A stretch of DNA of 64,000 nucleotides from assembly GCA_946902875.1 (NCBI GenBank), contig OX336345.1, positions 8,463,395 through 8,527,394 of the forward strand, in the 5' to 3' direction. The position numbers were made by a program, and so were the translations under genes. Below are positions 47,131 through 58,817 of this stretch, piece after piece. The notes below the pieces were generated by a model, which made no database searches, had not been told where the DNA came from, and saw only the letters and a list, made by a program, of their open reading frames with translations. Each line of letters begins with the position of its first letter. Position 1 is the stretch's first letter. This stretch comes from Nematopogon swammerdamellus (lineage: Eukaryota > Arthropoda > Insecta > Lepidoptera > Adelidae).

Positions 47131-50100
47131 TTAAATTTGTTTTTTAAATGTACAGCGCGGAGCAAAGTAAGCTTGACTAGGAAAGCTCCATAACTATCAT
47201 TAAGCTTTGAAGAAAAGCTCTAATAATTTGAAATATTTTTATGTTCAGAAACTGACCTTATCGCACAGATAAATCATATATTTAAATATGTTTCTATGTA
47301 TAATAATAACGGGGAAGCGCCATATGCGAAAAAATACTGCTTTCTTTTGTAAACAAAAAAATTAACAATCGTGGGATGGTATTTTGCGTATACTTTTCAA
47401 TGATGCCCGTTAGGATAACAATGCAATAATAGGGTTCCATTATCCCCATTGAGTACGGAGCCCTAAAAGTAATATAAATAGAAGATGAGCATCAGGGTCG
47501 CCAGGTAGTGAGTGGGATGATTGGTGGGGGGGGGGGAGGTCTACACAAAGCTCCGGTTACGTAACGTCATCGTCGTCGCTGCCTGCCAACGCTGGGTTAA
47601 GGTCACCGCCACCCCGCCTCCCCTCGCCCCGTTGCACGCACCCTCTCCGCGCTGACTGCCCACCCCACCGCTTGCTGTGACCGTGACTGTGCGATTTGTT
47701 AGCGAATAATCTGGTTCCTCATTCCCCAGCCTAAACATCAAGGTCCTTCTTCGTTTAATTTCAAAACGCACACGTGACAAAGCCTTAAAACAATGTAGTC
47801 GTCCGCTGCAACGGGTACGGGGCAACGGGTACGGGGCAGTGGGCGCGGAGACGCGGGAAGAGAAACGCGGGGTTGGCCGACAATCAGCGAGGTGTCGGAA
47901 GCGATTGTGCCCGTAAAAAGCCAAGAAAAAAAATCGAGGAGGCCATTTGTCTGTGCGCAAGTGGCGTAGCCGCAGAAAGCTCCATTTATACGTTATCGCT
48001 CATTACAATTGGGGTAATGACGTCCATCGTCACGCGATCGAGGCATTAGTTTCTCTGTCGCCTGAGCGTCCGTTCTAATGCCGCCTCCGCGCCTCCGCTC
48101 CGCCTCGCCGCCCGCCCGCCTTCTAACGATCAGCTGTTGTTGGAAATACACACCAAGAAGCTTGTCACACTCACCAGTTAGTTTGCTGGAAGCCATTTGG
48201 ACAGTACACGAAACGAACAAGCGAGAGTGAGAGAAGGTTCTAAAGATGTATTTTTACTTTTATACGTGACTGTACAAAGGCACAGCCGCGCGCGCCCGCC
48301 GCCCGCTGACGACCCACCGCTCTCGCTTCCCTTCCTGCTCGCCGTACCTACTTCTATAAATTACACTTCAGGTTCCAGCAAAAAGTGATTGATCGAGCGC
48401 GTAACTTCAGTTCGGTGCTGAAAAACAGCTACGCTGCCGACAGGGCAGCCAGGGGGCGGCGCCGTAGCAGCGGTGGGTCGAGAAGTATAGCTTTGTGAGT
48501 TCGTCGTTACATATCTGCGTAATATTAGATTTAGGTATGTACATTTGGAGCTAAGTTCTCATTTATATTATTCTACTAAACCAGACCTGCACTAGAAACT
48601 TTGAGTCAAGTTTTTAGAACCAAATCAGCCGCTAGAGACAGTGGATCTTTTCTATACATATTATCAATCACATTACATATTTATGATGATCGCTGAACGG
48701 AGGGAAGTGGCAAAACAAAACTCGTGATAACGCCACTGGAGTTGGGTTACACCCACACACAACACGAGCGACGCGCGCGGGGCGGGGCGCGGCGGGGCGG
48801 GAGTACGGTCGTGTACAGTTCGGGAGGGGTCAATGAAATTATTACTTTTTTTCGTAGCTGTTGTTCTCGGCAGCCCGATGTTGAATAATCGCCTCATGAA
48901 ACATAAAAATAATAAACAAAGACCGATTCGAGCATGCAGACAAAAGTTCTCAAAACGCGCTCCCGTGCCTCATTTGGATTACGTACCGGCGAGCGACTGA
49001 GCTGCGCTCGTGTGCAAAGAAACTACGAATAGTAAAACCACTTATAAAATTCTGCAAAACTACAAACGCACGCGAGATAGGTGCACAATACGATGAGGTG
49101 AGGTGCTATAAACAATTTATTTATCAGAGTAATGGTTGTGTTGCCTCTAGCTAGGCCTGGAGTCTAGCTAGGCAAACATCCATGGCATGCAGTTGATATG
49201 TTCCGAATTCCGATCTTTTAACAAATAAACGACTACGGAACGGACAATAAAACATTATTCAGCTCAGCGTCAACGCGCTAAAGTAGCACTCATACGGAAC
49301 GGAACGGAGCGCCCCGCGCTGGCGCCGCGCGCTGCTGTCGCTCGTTTCTAACCTCGCGCAGTAATCCGTTCGTAAAACGATTAACAATAGTAAATATTAT
49401 AAAATATATTGACTGACAGAAATATAGCTAGGTAATAAGTTCGCCTTTTGTAGAATTTTATTTTAATTGTGAATGATTCATTTACTTACATAGTTATTAA
49501 AATTTTTGTACGGCTTTATTTATTACAAATATATTAAATTGGGTTACACATATTTGTTAAATTATACTAAAATTGACGATGGCATCGAGCAAGACCAGAT
49601 ATGCAGGGCCAACAGAAGGGCCAGTTTAAATTCGACTTTAGCGAGGACTTTACAAAATGCAAGGATGCAGTGCACATGAACAACACAAATATATTTCAAC
49701 AAGCAGTAGGTACCACGTACGTAGGTATTATTTAAATAAAAGGTCTGCTGCCGCGCCGTTGCTTGTACTTACGTAATCTATCCACGGCGACGGCTCGTCT
49801 AACTAACGCACATCAATAATAGAGCCGTCCACGAGTGCAGCACAACAGCAACAGCAACCCTTCCGGATTCGAAAGCTAAATATGTAATAAATAACAAAGC
49901 GTGTAGTCGATTCTAAAAATGTTGATATACACTTATGGGAACTTCTGACAGGCATGCACTTTCACCGCGATTATTATGACGAGGACATAGTTAAAAAACC
50001 AGACTCATTTTACTATGACGAGGAGGTGGACAACGCGCTAGCGAGTATGAAAAGGTCCTACAAGTTTAGTGTTTCTAATTTTCTATTCTACCTCAGCTAA

Positions 50101-50162
50101 TTGTTTGAGCCTTTTATGAAAACTTTTAAATTACATCCTTCTTGCACGTTTAAAGTTAAAGG
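47131..50162. other. No gene seen; several CpG-rich blocks
   Basis: Blocks at 47560-47900, 48060-48130, 48280-48340, 48775-48800 and 49300-49360. A G9 run is at about 47526. The 139-codon minus frame (47960-47541) has no recognised domain and is compositionally driven. AT-rich intervals show no repeats I recognise. Confidence 0.4.
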
Positions 50163-50520
50163 TTTATAAAGTTGCCAAGCGAGCAATGGAGCGAGCCATG
50201 CTGGGAATATCGCCACGTTATATGGTGCGTAACGAGGCAATCCGTCGACGCACAATAAGTAGTCAATATTGGACACCGGTTGGCTATGCTCAAGTGGCAG
50301 TGGGCTGGGAAATCCGCCGAAGAGACGAAGACCGTTGGAGTAACCGTCTCCTACACTGGCGGCCCTGGACAGGCAAAATGTAGGAAGACCGTGCGCCAGG
50401 TTGGACGACATCAAGTTCGTCGGGGGAAAATAGTGGTTTCATAACGCTCAAGGCCGGGAGGACTGGAGGAAAAATGGAGAGACGTATGTCCTGTCTATCT
50501 GTCTAAGCCTTAGGCAGTGA
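50163..50520 (+). pseudogene. RTE-type LINE reverse transcriptase C-terminus, degraded
   Basis: A plus frame encodes AKRAMERAMLGISPRYMVRN and EAIRRRT, then WEIRRRDEDRWSNRLLHWRP, a stop, and fragments resembling RW-DDIK and GREDWRK. This is the familiar C-terminal end of insect RTE-type reverse transcriptases. It pairs with the fossil at 2290-2745 and is likewise interrupted. Confidence 0.7.
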
Positions 50521-50759
50521 ACGCATACACACTGACTGAAAGCACGTTTTAGAGTTGTTATTGAATTGCTCTTGATTTAAAATAGCATTTGCGATTGAAA
50601 AGATTTCTCGAGTCACATCCGCTCACCGACAAACCGTTGCATTGCATCGCACACACGCCAGCCATTGCGCACAGCACAGCAACATTCAGTTTATCTCAGA
50701 AGAAACCTCTGTGGATAAGTCTGCCTTTGCAGCGCATGGAAGTTGTATGTATTGTATTC

Positions 50760-50858
50760 TATACCAAAGGGAAGCACTGACACGGCACCGAGTTCACCAA
50801 GGTTGACACCACGAATGTTGTACGTGATGCAGCCAACTATGGCAGTGTCCATAGAAAA
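50760..50858 (+). repeat. Family A tail fragment
   Basis: AAGGGAAGCACTGACACGGC to GGCAGTGTCCATAGAAAAAA, with more changes than other copies. Confidence 0.65.
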
Positions 50859-50859
50859 A

Positions 50860-51089
50860 AATTGTGGTGTCAGCTCAAATTGTAGTCGACTGGGTTGGTA
50901 CCACCGTACTGGGTGGAAGGCGGCCGCATAGCAGCCTCGGTTGTGTTCTCCTCTAATTCAGTATAGCCAGCAATCCAGGGAAGTCTTCGGTATGGCACCT
51001 ACCTTTTCGGAGGTGATATTGGGTGGTCGGAGCATGTGCTTTAACCCCTCCGACACAGCCACCTATACCGGATTACATAAAAAAAAAAA
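50860..51089 (+). repeat. Family B SINE 3' half
   Basis: GTCGACTGGGTTGGTACCAC, GCAGCCTCGGTTGTGTTCTC, AATCCAGGGAAGTC and ATGGCACCTACCTTTTCGGA match 10450-10600. This copy retains an extra CCTCCGACACAGCCACCTAT segment missing from the 10.3-kb copy. It ends in A-run 51079-51089. Confidence 0.7.
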
Positions 51090-51118
51090 TCGATCTGTCT
51101 AAGCCTTAGACAGATCGA
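51090..51118. repeat. Perfect 14-bp palindrome
   Basis: TCGATCTGTCTAAG, one C, then its exact inverse, directly after the family B poly(A). The CTGTCTAAGCCTTAG core also occurs at about 50498 at the end of the RTE fossil. Confidence 0.8.
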
Positions 51119-51960
51119 AATATTTTTGAACATTTAAATAAACATATGTTTGAACATTTAAATAAATAATACTTTTTTTATGAGACCGTACTTTATATTT
51201 ACCAACCCTGAAATCAGAAGTACGTTATTTCTTCTAAAAAGAGTTGGCAACCCTAGTCTAAGGGCACACGACCGATTGTATCACAAACTAAACTGTTTAG
51301 TTGACTTGGCCATGACGGGCGATTTCTCTGCAACCCAACCAAATGTTTAGTCGTCGTTTAGTCGTTCGCTCCGAGGTTCGCTCTGCAGGAGGTAGTGGTA
51401 CTATGGTATGGTATCACTCATGTATTAGTATATACTATATACTCGTAGCATAATATAGGTAATCAATTAATCAAGCAGATTGTTGGCCGACAAGATGGTA
51501 GACAAATCCATTGAGTGCGTTATCAGGGCAGCAGGGATAGTACTATTAATTAATTATTCTGTGGTAGCGGTAACAACCACGGTAATTTAAAAATCCATAT
51601 ACGACTAAAAAGTTCACTTTGATAAGAATCGGTCGTCTGTCCGAGCCCTTAGTGTCCGTGATCGCATGTATAGGAATACCATTCAACTCTATATAGCATT
51701 ATTATTATTACATAGGCAGTGAATTCAGACTTCGTCACGAGTTATCTAGGTTGTTTTCAAAATATGCGCCCGACCACCGTAGTGACTCGGCCTAGCTCCG
51801 CGCCGCGCGCTGCCGCCGACCGCTGTAGTTCAATGGCCGCGTTTCTACTAAATGTAATCTCAAATCTCACACACAGGTATAATCTAGCTGGAATCAGTGA
51901 TATGTAAGATTTCGGCTGGAGTACAGTACCGGGAGTGGGTACAGTACAGATAGACAGAGA
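51119..51960. other. No gene seen
   Basis: A tandem TTTGAACATTTAAATAAA pair lies at 51125-51168. The rest is unremarkable. Confidence 0.5.
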
Positions 51961-52165
51961 GTTTTTTTTTTTATGGAAACTGACACGGTTGGCTACATCA
52001 CCTACAACGTCCGTGCTGCCAGCCCATAACACCGGGTGAACTAGGTGCCATGTCAGTGCTTCCCCCTTTGATCGCGCCGGCTACACTGAACTGGTCGGAA
52101 AACACAAACTATTTCATAGCCGTTTAGACCGACGACGTTTCATTCAGTGCGGTGGTACTGTTTAG
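51961..52165 (-). repeat. Family A retroposon 3' end
   Basis: Poly-T 51962-51971, then TATGGAAACTGACACGGTTG to TTCATTCAGTGCGGTGGTAC on plus. Truncated at 52160. Confidence 0.8.
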
Positions 52166-53039
52166 TTTAGGAAAGCTGCGTTCTAACAGGCACACATGTC
52201 GTTCTAGAGTTGTTCTTTTGTTAGTGGTGTAGGTACGCAGGCAGGCGTACAGTGACATAATTTGCTACCTATTTATGTATATACATTATCAGGTTACAAA
52301 GTGGTTTTATCATCTTAAAATTTTATATAGAGAAAAAATATATCACAAAAATATGCGTTCATGGTTCATGAAATGTTAAGGAATGAAATGTTAATAAGTA
52401 ACTATATTCCTCAGTCCACTTTTTCATCGCAAAAGTTGAAGTAACCGGAAATACGAAAAACATAAAAAAGCGGTCAAGTTCGAGTAGGGCTCGCGTACCC
52501 ACGTTCCGCACTGGTCCTGATATTTGAGTCAGGTTAGGTTAAGTCGAGGGTTAAGTTTAATTTCTCAGAAAGTCTTAACCTGAACAAGGTACAATTCATG
52601 GATATGAAGTTGTAGGTATATCCGCTACTCTAGTTCAGCAGCCAGAATTCACAATTCGATAGACGCGCGATTGCTTCGTTTCCACCCACCACGCAAGGGC
52701 ACCATATCTGCATTGCCGGTACGTTCCTTGCACATTCACGCGTAGTGTAGTGTACGGCCGTGTTACTAAACTTCACTGATATGCAAATGTGCTCGTGCGC
52801 CATTACACCGCGATGCATTCCGTAACGCGTTTCTGTCAGCGCCACTCGAAGCAGGGGGGCGGGGAGGACCGGGGAGGGGCGGAGGCGACAAGCCGAGTTC
52901 CAATTTCCGAAACAAGTAGTCGCTACGGACGCCGCGTCGGACAGCTGACGGACATGTGACAAGACAAGGCACAGTCATGCACAGTGCTAGTCCAAAACCA
53001 GTCAAGCATGCACGTATTCCACGCGAGACGTGGGGCGCC
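52166..53039. other. No gene seen
   Basis: AT-rich to 52660, then CpG-rich 52680-53040. The 110-codon minus frame (52962-52630) overlaps another frame and is unsupported. Confidence 0.4.
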
Positions 53040-53220
53040 GAGAGGCACAGAACCGGACAAATGTAGAGCGCACTCCCTGCCTATCTATTTTCCTCCAAGT
53101 ACAGCCTGACGTTTTTCAAAAGGGGAATAAAAATGCTCCTGTCAGACAGACCGGCGCGGCGCATGACATTCGCAATTCCCCGTGCATCGTGCATCACAGA
53201 ATGTCCATGCAGTGTGTGAA
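53040..53220 (+). repeat. Family C 3' end, degraded
   Basis: GCGCACTCCCTGCC-ATCTATTTTCCTCCAAGTAC and TTCAAAAGGGG encode the SALPAY-F-SKYSL-FFKRG end of the polymerase. The ATGACATTCGCAATTCCCCG tail follows. Confidence 0.6.
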
Positions 53221-53225
53221 TGAAT

Positions 53226-53570
53226 AATTTTTGAAGTGAAAACTTTTTTAGCGGCGCTTGGCACTTTTTTTGGATGGGTAAAAAATGTTAAACTCCCGTC
53301 AAAACTCGCGTCAGGTCCGTAGCCTGATCGAAAAAACGTAAGATTCGAAACTTCTTTAGCAGCGCTTGGCACTTTCTTTAGATGGGTAAAAAAATGTTAA
53401 ACTCGCCTCAGATCCGTAGCCTGATCGAAAAAGCGTAAGATTCGTTGAAATTATAGATGAAAGTAGATTTTTCTGAGAAATAAACTTTTTGATGTAAAAT
53501 AAATTATAATAGTTCTGTTTAAGTTGTCACTTCTGCCGGCACTCCCGGAGTGCAACCCGAAGCTTTTTTA
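53226..53570 (-). repeat. Family F repeat with internal tandem pair
   Basis: Inverse of the 18410-18880 blocks. AACTT-TTTAGC-GCGCTTGGCA, then GATGGGTAAAAAA and CCGTAGCCTGATCGAAAAA, is present twice (about 53243 and 53350, period near 110 bp). CTTCTGCCGGCACTCCCGGA follows at 53530. Confidence 0.65.
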
Positions 53571-54145
53571 TTATTATTTCGGGTTTATTCCGTTTATGGA
53601 TGTGAGTGAACGAAGTTCGCGTACATGCTTTGTCTGCCTGCCTGTTGGTCGGATTCAGAACAATTCCGTAAGGGTTTCTTAGCCAACAGCTGTTTGTATG
53701 CAATTGTTTACTTTCGAAGTTTACTACTACTTAGTATACAGAAAGGAAAGAAAATACGCATAGGTATTATACTTAGTCCGACACATTTTCCTGTAAAATT
53801 ACTCTTGTAGTGAGAATGGTGAGATACAACGGCAACGATTCATTCAAATTCACACGTGCCGGATGAAGGGAGAAGAGCGTCGCATAGGAACAATACTCGT
53901 ACTTCTCTCGAGACGAGATTAGTTCTCGGCAGCGTCTTACATTGGCGTATGCACTACGAATATATAGCATGGGACTGGGTGAAGTGAGAACGTGCGTTGC
54001 AGAAGTTCAACGAGTCTCGGCTACGCTAACAGCGGCGGGGAGGAGGCGGTGGGGCGGCGCAGCGCGGGAAGGTGGCGGCGAAGCGCGCGAGTTATAATGT
54101 TCGTGAGCTCGCGATGTTATTTGCGGCGCACGCACACCCTGCCGC
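53571..54145. other. No gene seen; GC-rich insertion site
   Basis: The last 120 bp before the Transib element are CpG-rich with a GCCGCCGCCG run, which resumes on the far side (58813 on). Confidence 0.5.
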
Positions 54146-54150
54146 CGCCG
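54146..54150. repeat. Target-site duplication, left (CGCCG)
   Basis: CGCCG directly precedes the left inverted repeat and directly follows the right one (58813-58817). Transib elements duplicate 5 bp and favour GC-rich targets. The match extends to 8 bp only because the target is a CCG run. Confidence 0.7.
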
Positions 54151-54186
54151 CACAGTGGGGCGATACCGCAAAAACCGGGACATAGG
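54151..54186 (+). repeat. Transib left terminal inverted repeat
   Basis: Starts with CACAGTG, identical to the consensus V(D)J recombination-signal heptamer. Positions 54168-54176 read GCAAAAACC, eight of nine matches to the nonamer ACAAAAACC, with a 10-bp spacer. It matches the right repeat at 33 of 36 positions. Confidence 0.9.
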
Positions 54187-55403
54187 GCGAAATGACTACG
54201 CAAATAGATTCTACTATTAATTACGAACAACTTTCATTCTGTGAGATTTTTTGATAAAAAAATTATTTTCCGAGATATAAGCACTTATAAAAACATTTAT
54301 AATATAGTAAAAAGTGAGTATGTTAATATATTCTCTTAATGATTACAAACTACTTTTATTCTTAGAAATTTTCCATTTTAAGTCTTATTTTCTGAGATAT
54401 AGCAATTTGAACTTTAAAAAATACAATTTCTTGTAACTAGTATTACTCTTCCATATTTTCGGTTTCAATTGTTATTTTTTAGATATATCACATTGAAAAT
54501 TCTTTAGTAAAAAAAATTGGGATATGTGGAAAACTGAATATGTGAATACATTTTGTTCTCAGAGATTTTCTGTTAAGGTGTTATAATCCTTTTCAATAGT
54601 TTGTACAATGGAGATTTAGTAACTTTTTTTATTGAAATGCTTAAAATAACTAGACCTGTGGTTACTTAATAATGATTCTTCAAGTTGAGTAGTCTAATCT
54701 GAATAAAATTATTGTAGTGGAATGGTACGTTTATTACACACAAAATACAATCAATCAGACGGCGCATATTTGCATAAAATATTACAAATTAATCTGGCGA
54801 TAGTAATTAAACATATATAAATTACTACATATTTAACTAACTACATATATTTTTGTATTTACGGAACTTACCGAATTATTAACTTATTATAAGTTATATA
54901 TATCGTTGTGTATTTTCATTTCGTCATTTTGGTGGCTCTGCACACTTCGATATATCAAACTTACTATAATTTATTATAATTAGGCAAAAAATTGCCCCCG
55001 TCAAAGTATATTATAAACCTACTTCAAAGTATAAAATTAATAACATCAACATTAAGAATAGTGATTAATGATGAGAAAAGTAATAATACATTATTAAAAG
55101 TAATAATAAAAGTTTTCAAAGTAATAATACATTATTACCCAAATACCCATGGCTTTTAACGGAGCCTATTTAATGTAAAAATACCAACTATCAATAAAAA
55201 TTATGGTCAAGAATAAAAGTAATTTTCTGAAGTATGTTTATCGTGCATAACAAAAAGAAATTCAAACTACATATTTCTGAGAAAAAATCTTATTTCAATC
55301 TTACAAAAACCTTAAAATAAAACATACTTAATAACTTTTAAATAAATATTTTTAAAGTACATAAAGCTTCCTATTTTTATTACAATTTATTTACTCAATA
55401 TTT

Positions 55404-57610
55404 CTACAAATTTTCATTTTCATCACTGGAACAACCTAAAGCGTCTTCAGCGTCAGAATCATCATCATCCTCCACATCCGATTGAACACAGATAATACTG
55501 GTATCAATAAATTCAATATTTTCCTTATTTTTATCGTCTATAATTAGCAAATGTCGCACTTCACTGGATAAGGGCTGCTTTTGTTTTTGAAGTTTTGGCT
55601 TCATACTAGACAAATATGGATCCGACGATACGAGCAAGTTGTTGAGAATGTCTTGATTAGTCGATTTGCGATCGCATTTTCGAGAGTAGTGTTCCCTGTA
55701 CTTCTTGAAATCTTTATTTCTTGCTTCTGATGCCTCTTCGGAGAGTATGCCAATTGGAATTACGTTAAAATGCTTTATTATTTCAGATCCATGGAATAAA
55801 AGTTTATGAACACTTGCTGGCATATGATACCAGCTATACAATGATATATAAAGTTGAATTGTTTCTTGAGCATAGATTTCAAAGTTTTGAGTGCAAACTT
55901 TTTCTCCCGAGGAGATGGCCTTAAGGATCACCGCGAATCTATTAATTAAATCCTTATCGAGACCGGTAATAGAGGCAGTTTGCTCGGGATTCTGGAAAAA
56001 GCGCCTTGCAGTGTTGCCATCGTTCGTGGTTCCTGAACCTTGTTTTACCACGTCGATCAATAAACCAGTTTCTTTCCTGAAATTATCTTGAATTTGTTTT
56101 TTTTTCTCGGTCATAATTTCTTTATTATTACCTTTGGCCGACCACTGCTGAAAATCCATGCGGTATGCAATATGGAGAAGGCATTCCATGCATCGAATCC
56201 AGGCATGCAACGTATAAGATAGTCCGAACCGGTACATATTTGTGTTTACTTCTTTACTTTTAATTATATTAACGTTATTCATCTCAGACGGTTTAGCTCT
56301 GCAAATATCACATGACTGATTAGAGGTACCGGAGATAATCGATCGATCATCGTCATAATTAACGAATGCTCAATCAAAACGCCTTCGTAATCGCTGGTTT
56401 TGAGATCTCGTATTTCGGATTCTATGGTAGCCATTTCACTTTTCACGTTATCGATTGTCTCCTTCATAAATTTGAAGAAGATAGGACGGCAGTAGTTCGT
56501 CGAAGATGGCGTCTCATTTTCCCAGATCACTTCGTCTCCATAAACCAGTTTTATAGGAACCAAACTTGCCATGAAAATGCTTGAGTCGTCTCCTTCGTTC
56601 AGTTCTTGAAATCTTTGTTTATATGTACTTTGGCCAGAAGCGCCATCGAATCCCCACTTGCTTGTTAATGTTAGCTGGCAGCCTGTGAGGTTTCGGTTCG
56701 CCACTTTCAAAATTCTTTTTGCAGTATGGTCCAAAAGCGCTTGCAGTTTAATTTTGGCCTGTGTTTCGGTAACTTCAATGTCCTGTTTTGGGGGGTAACA
56801 CTCAATTTTCGCATGTTGAATTTTATAATAAGATGGATAGAGGTCGGAACCTTCTTCCTTAGCCATGTCTCTTAAAGTTATATATTGCCATCTTGATAGC
56901 TTTAAAGACACCAAAATCGCAAGTGCTTTTTCAGATGAATAAATAGTCTTGGACTCCTTTTTTTCAATGAATTCTTTGACTTTTTCGATTTCGCCTGGAT
57001 TCTGAAGCAAATGGTCCAAAACTTTCCCCAGGTCCTCGTTCCCATTTGCCTTCAAACGCATTTTGGTCGCAAATGCTAGTTCCTGCGATGTATAGTTTGT
57101 GCGAATGTCTTCGGTTCTTCTTCGCTTTTGTTTGGCTCCTAAACTTTCAAATGGTTTTCTCGGCGATGATTTATGTGAAGATGCTACAAAGATAGGAGGC
57201 GCTGTCGATGGTCCCGGAGAAATTATTTGAGAAGTGCAAACCTTTTGGTTATCCGCGAGGTCGCTACTCGCTGAAGGCAGTTGTTTCTTTACGAATTCGG
57301 GCCACTTGATGGCCGAGTCCAACCATTCTCGATTCTTCTGTAGAAAACGTTCCTCGTTGTAGCTTGACTTCACCCATCGTTTGTGTAGATTGTAACAATA
57401 TTTACGACAAAATTCTTTCACTTGTGTCTCTTCGGGCAAATTTACACTAACTATTGAGGCAATAGCGGCAACCAATACCGCGTAATTCAGAAAACTGTCA
57501 CAATTTCTCATAAACACGTAAATATCAATGTTATTAACAAAAGACTCCATGTTTTCGTATTGAATAGTTTTAAATATGTAAAGCACGGGTATGAAGACTG
57601 ACTCGTGCAA
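55404..57610 (-). pseudogene. Transib transposase (RAG1-core-like), frameshifted
   Basis: This would cut and join the transposon ends. The first half (443 codons, 57610-56279) has a basic N-terminal part, then SKWGFDGASGQSTYKQ with the first catalytic Asp (residue 322, 56645-56647), and ends just after MTMID with the second (residue 423, 56342-56344). The frame then shifts and reads an unrelated tail. In the next frame a CDIC zinc motif leads into the second half (292 codons from the Met at 56282). That half has LHAWIRCMECLLHIAYR, ASVHKLLFHG and LSEEASEARNKDFKKYREH, with the catalytic Glu at residue 182 or 183 (about 55734-55739), and an acidic tail. No other stop interrupts it. A few codons seem lost after the second Asp. 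Both halves match the expected order and length of a ~700-residue Transib protein. The start may instead be Met21. Confidence 0.88.
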
Positions 57611-58154
57611 ACGACTGGAGCAGACTGAGTGCCAGATTGATTGTGTTGTTCACTAATGAATACTGCTAATTAGTTCGCACAGTTTGCAGTATTCCTGGTA
57701 TATCGTTAATCCTTGTTAAGTAGATAACAATTAGCAATGCAGTGTAATTGTTTCTTCGAGAGCTTTCATGGAAATACGTGACAATTCACATAAATATCCC
57801 TAATCCGCTAATCCTCGCGAAGTTGAAAATATTCCTAATATAATGGTAAGCATTTATAAGAGATATTATAAGTAAGTATAGCAGCCGATAATAGCGGCTC
57901 CGTAGATTATTATCAAAATAGACCAATGAAACTAAAAGTACAAAGTTAATTAGATGGGCGTCGTTTGTCACCTTCTGGGTGCCTCAGCGCCATCGCGCTT
58001 TCATTAAAAAAAAAATTAAACATTTTCATCAAGTTCAAATATATAGGTGATATGGAGAAATATATTTACCATTAAAATACAAATATATACATCCAATGCA
58101 AATAAACAATATTTGTTATTTGAATATAGCTGAAAGTTACGAATATAGTGAATT

Positions 58155-58440
58155 CCTCGTAATTCGAGCGGATTCCTCGTAAAACTGTAGGTCCCTTCCC
58201 TCCTAATCTTACTTGGTGGTAGGGTTTAACCCGCCCGGGTTGGTACCACCGCACTGAATGAAACGTCGGTCGAAACGGCTATGTAAATAGTTTGTGTTCT
58301 CCGACCAGTTCAGTGTAGCCGGCACGATCAAAGGGGGAAGCACTGACATGGCACCTAGTTCACCCGGTGCTATGGGCTGACATCACGGACGTTGTAGGTG
58401 ATGTAGCCAACCGTGTCAGTTTCAATAAAAAAAAAAAAAA
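58155..58440 (+). mobile_element. 5S-SINE/family A copy nested in the Transib element
   Basis: Begins with GCGGATTCCTCGTAAAACTG and GGTCCCTTCC, the body just behind the 5S-like head of the 42767 copy. It continues through GGTTTAACCCGCCCGGGTTG to GTCAGTTTCAAT and A15. It is truncated before the 5S block. Confidence 0.75.
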
Positions 58441-58776
58441 GAATAAAGGTGAGCTTTGCAGGAATAAATGTTATTATAATATTAAAATGGCATTATACGG
58501 AAAAGTCGGACGTCGTCGGATACGGTTTTTACACAGTAATAATCTTTTTACCTTGGGGAATCATTATTTAGTAACCACGGGTCTAGCTATTTTAAGCATT
58601 TCGAGAAAAAAAATAAAGTTACCCAATTTCCATAGTACAAATTAATAAAAAGTGGTATATCTCGAAAAATAAGGCTTAAATGAGAAAATATGAATCTATG
58701 AATGTTATTTCTAATGATGGGTAGATTAATTTAGCGTACTTAGATTTCAGAAATAAAAATAAAAAAATTTAATTAT

Positions 58777-58812
58777 CCTATGTCCCATTTTTTACGGTAT
58801 CGCCCCACTGTG
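58777..58812 (-). repeat. Transib right terminal inverted repeat
   Basis: Reverse complement begins CACAGTGGGGCGATACCGTA and goes on to TGGGACATAGG. The nonamer-like part reads GTAAAAAAT, much weaker than on the left. Confidence 0.9.
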
Positions 58813-58817
58813 CGCCG
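58813..58817. repeat. Target-site duplication, right (CGCCG)
   Basis: Same five bases as 54146-54150. Confidence 0.7.

Larger units (their letters stand above)
54151..58812 (-). mobile_element. Transib-superfamily (RAG1-like) DNA transposon, 4662 bp
   Basis: The element is bounded by 36-bp inverted repeats starting CACAGTGGGGCGATACCG and by CGCCG target duplications. It carries one gene-sized unit on the minus strand, a RAG1-core-like transposase split by a frameshift. The rest is AT-rich, with subterminal motifs repeated and inverted near both ends (TTTTC-GAGATATA at about 54265 and 54388, and TATATCTCGAAAAATA at 58652). A SINE is nested at 58155-58440. The AT-rich interior contrasts with the CpG-rich target. 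Family assignment rests on the protein, the heptamer and the target duplication together. Confidence 0.9.

Noticed and set aside
47541..47960. 139-codon minus frame
   Set aside because: No domain; it spans a CpG-rich block and a poly-G border.
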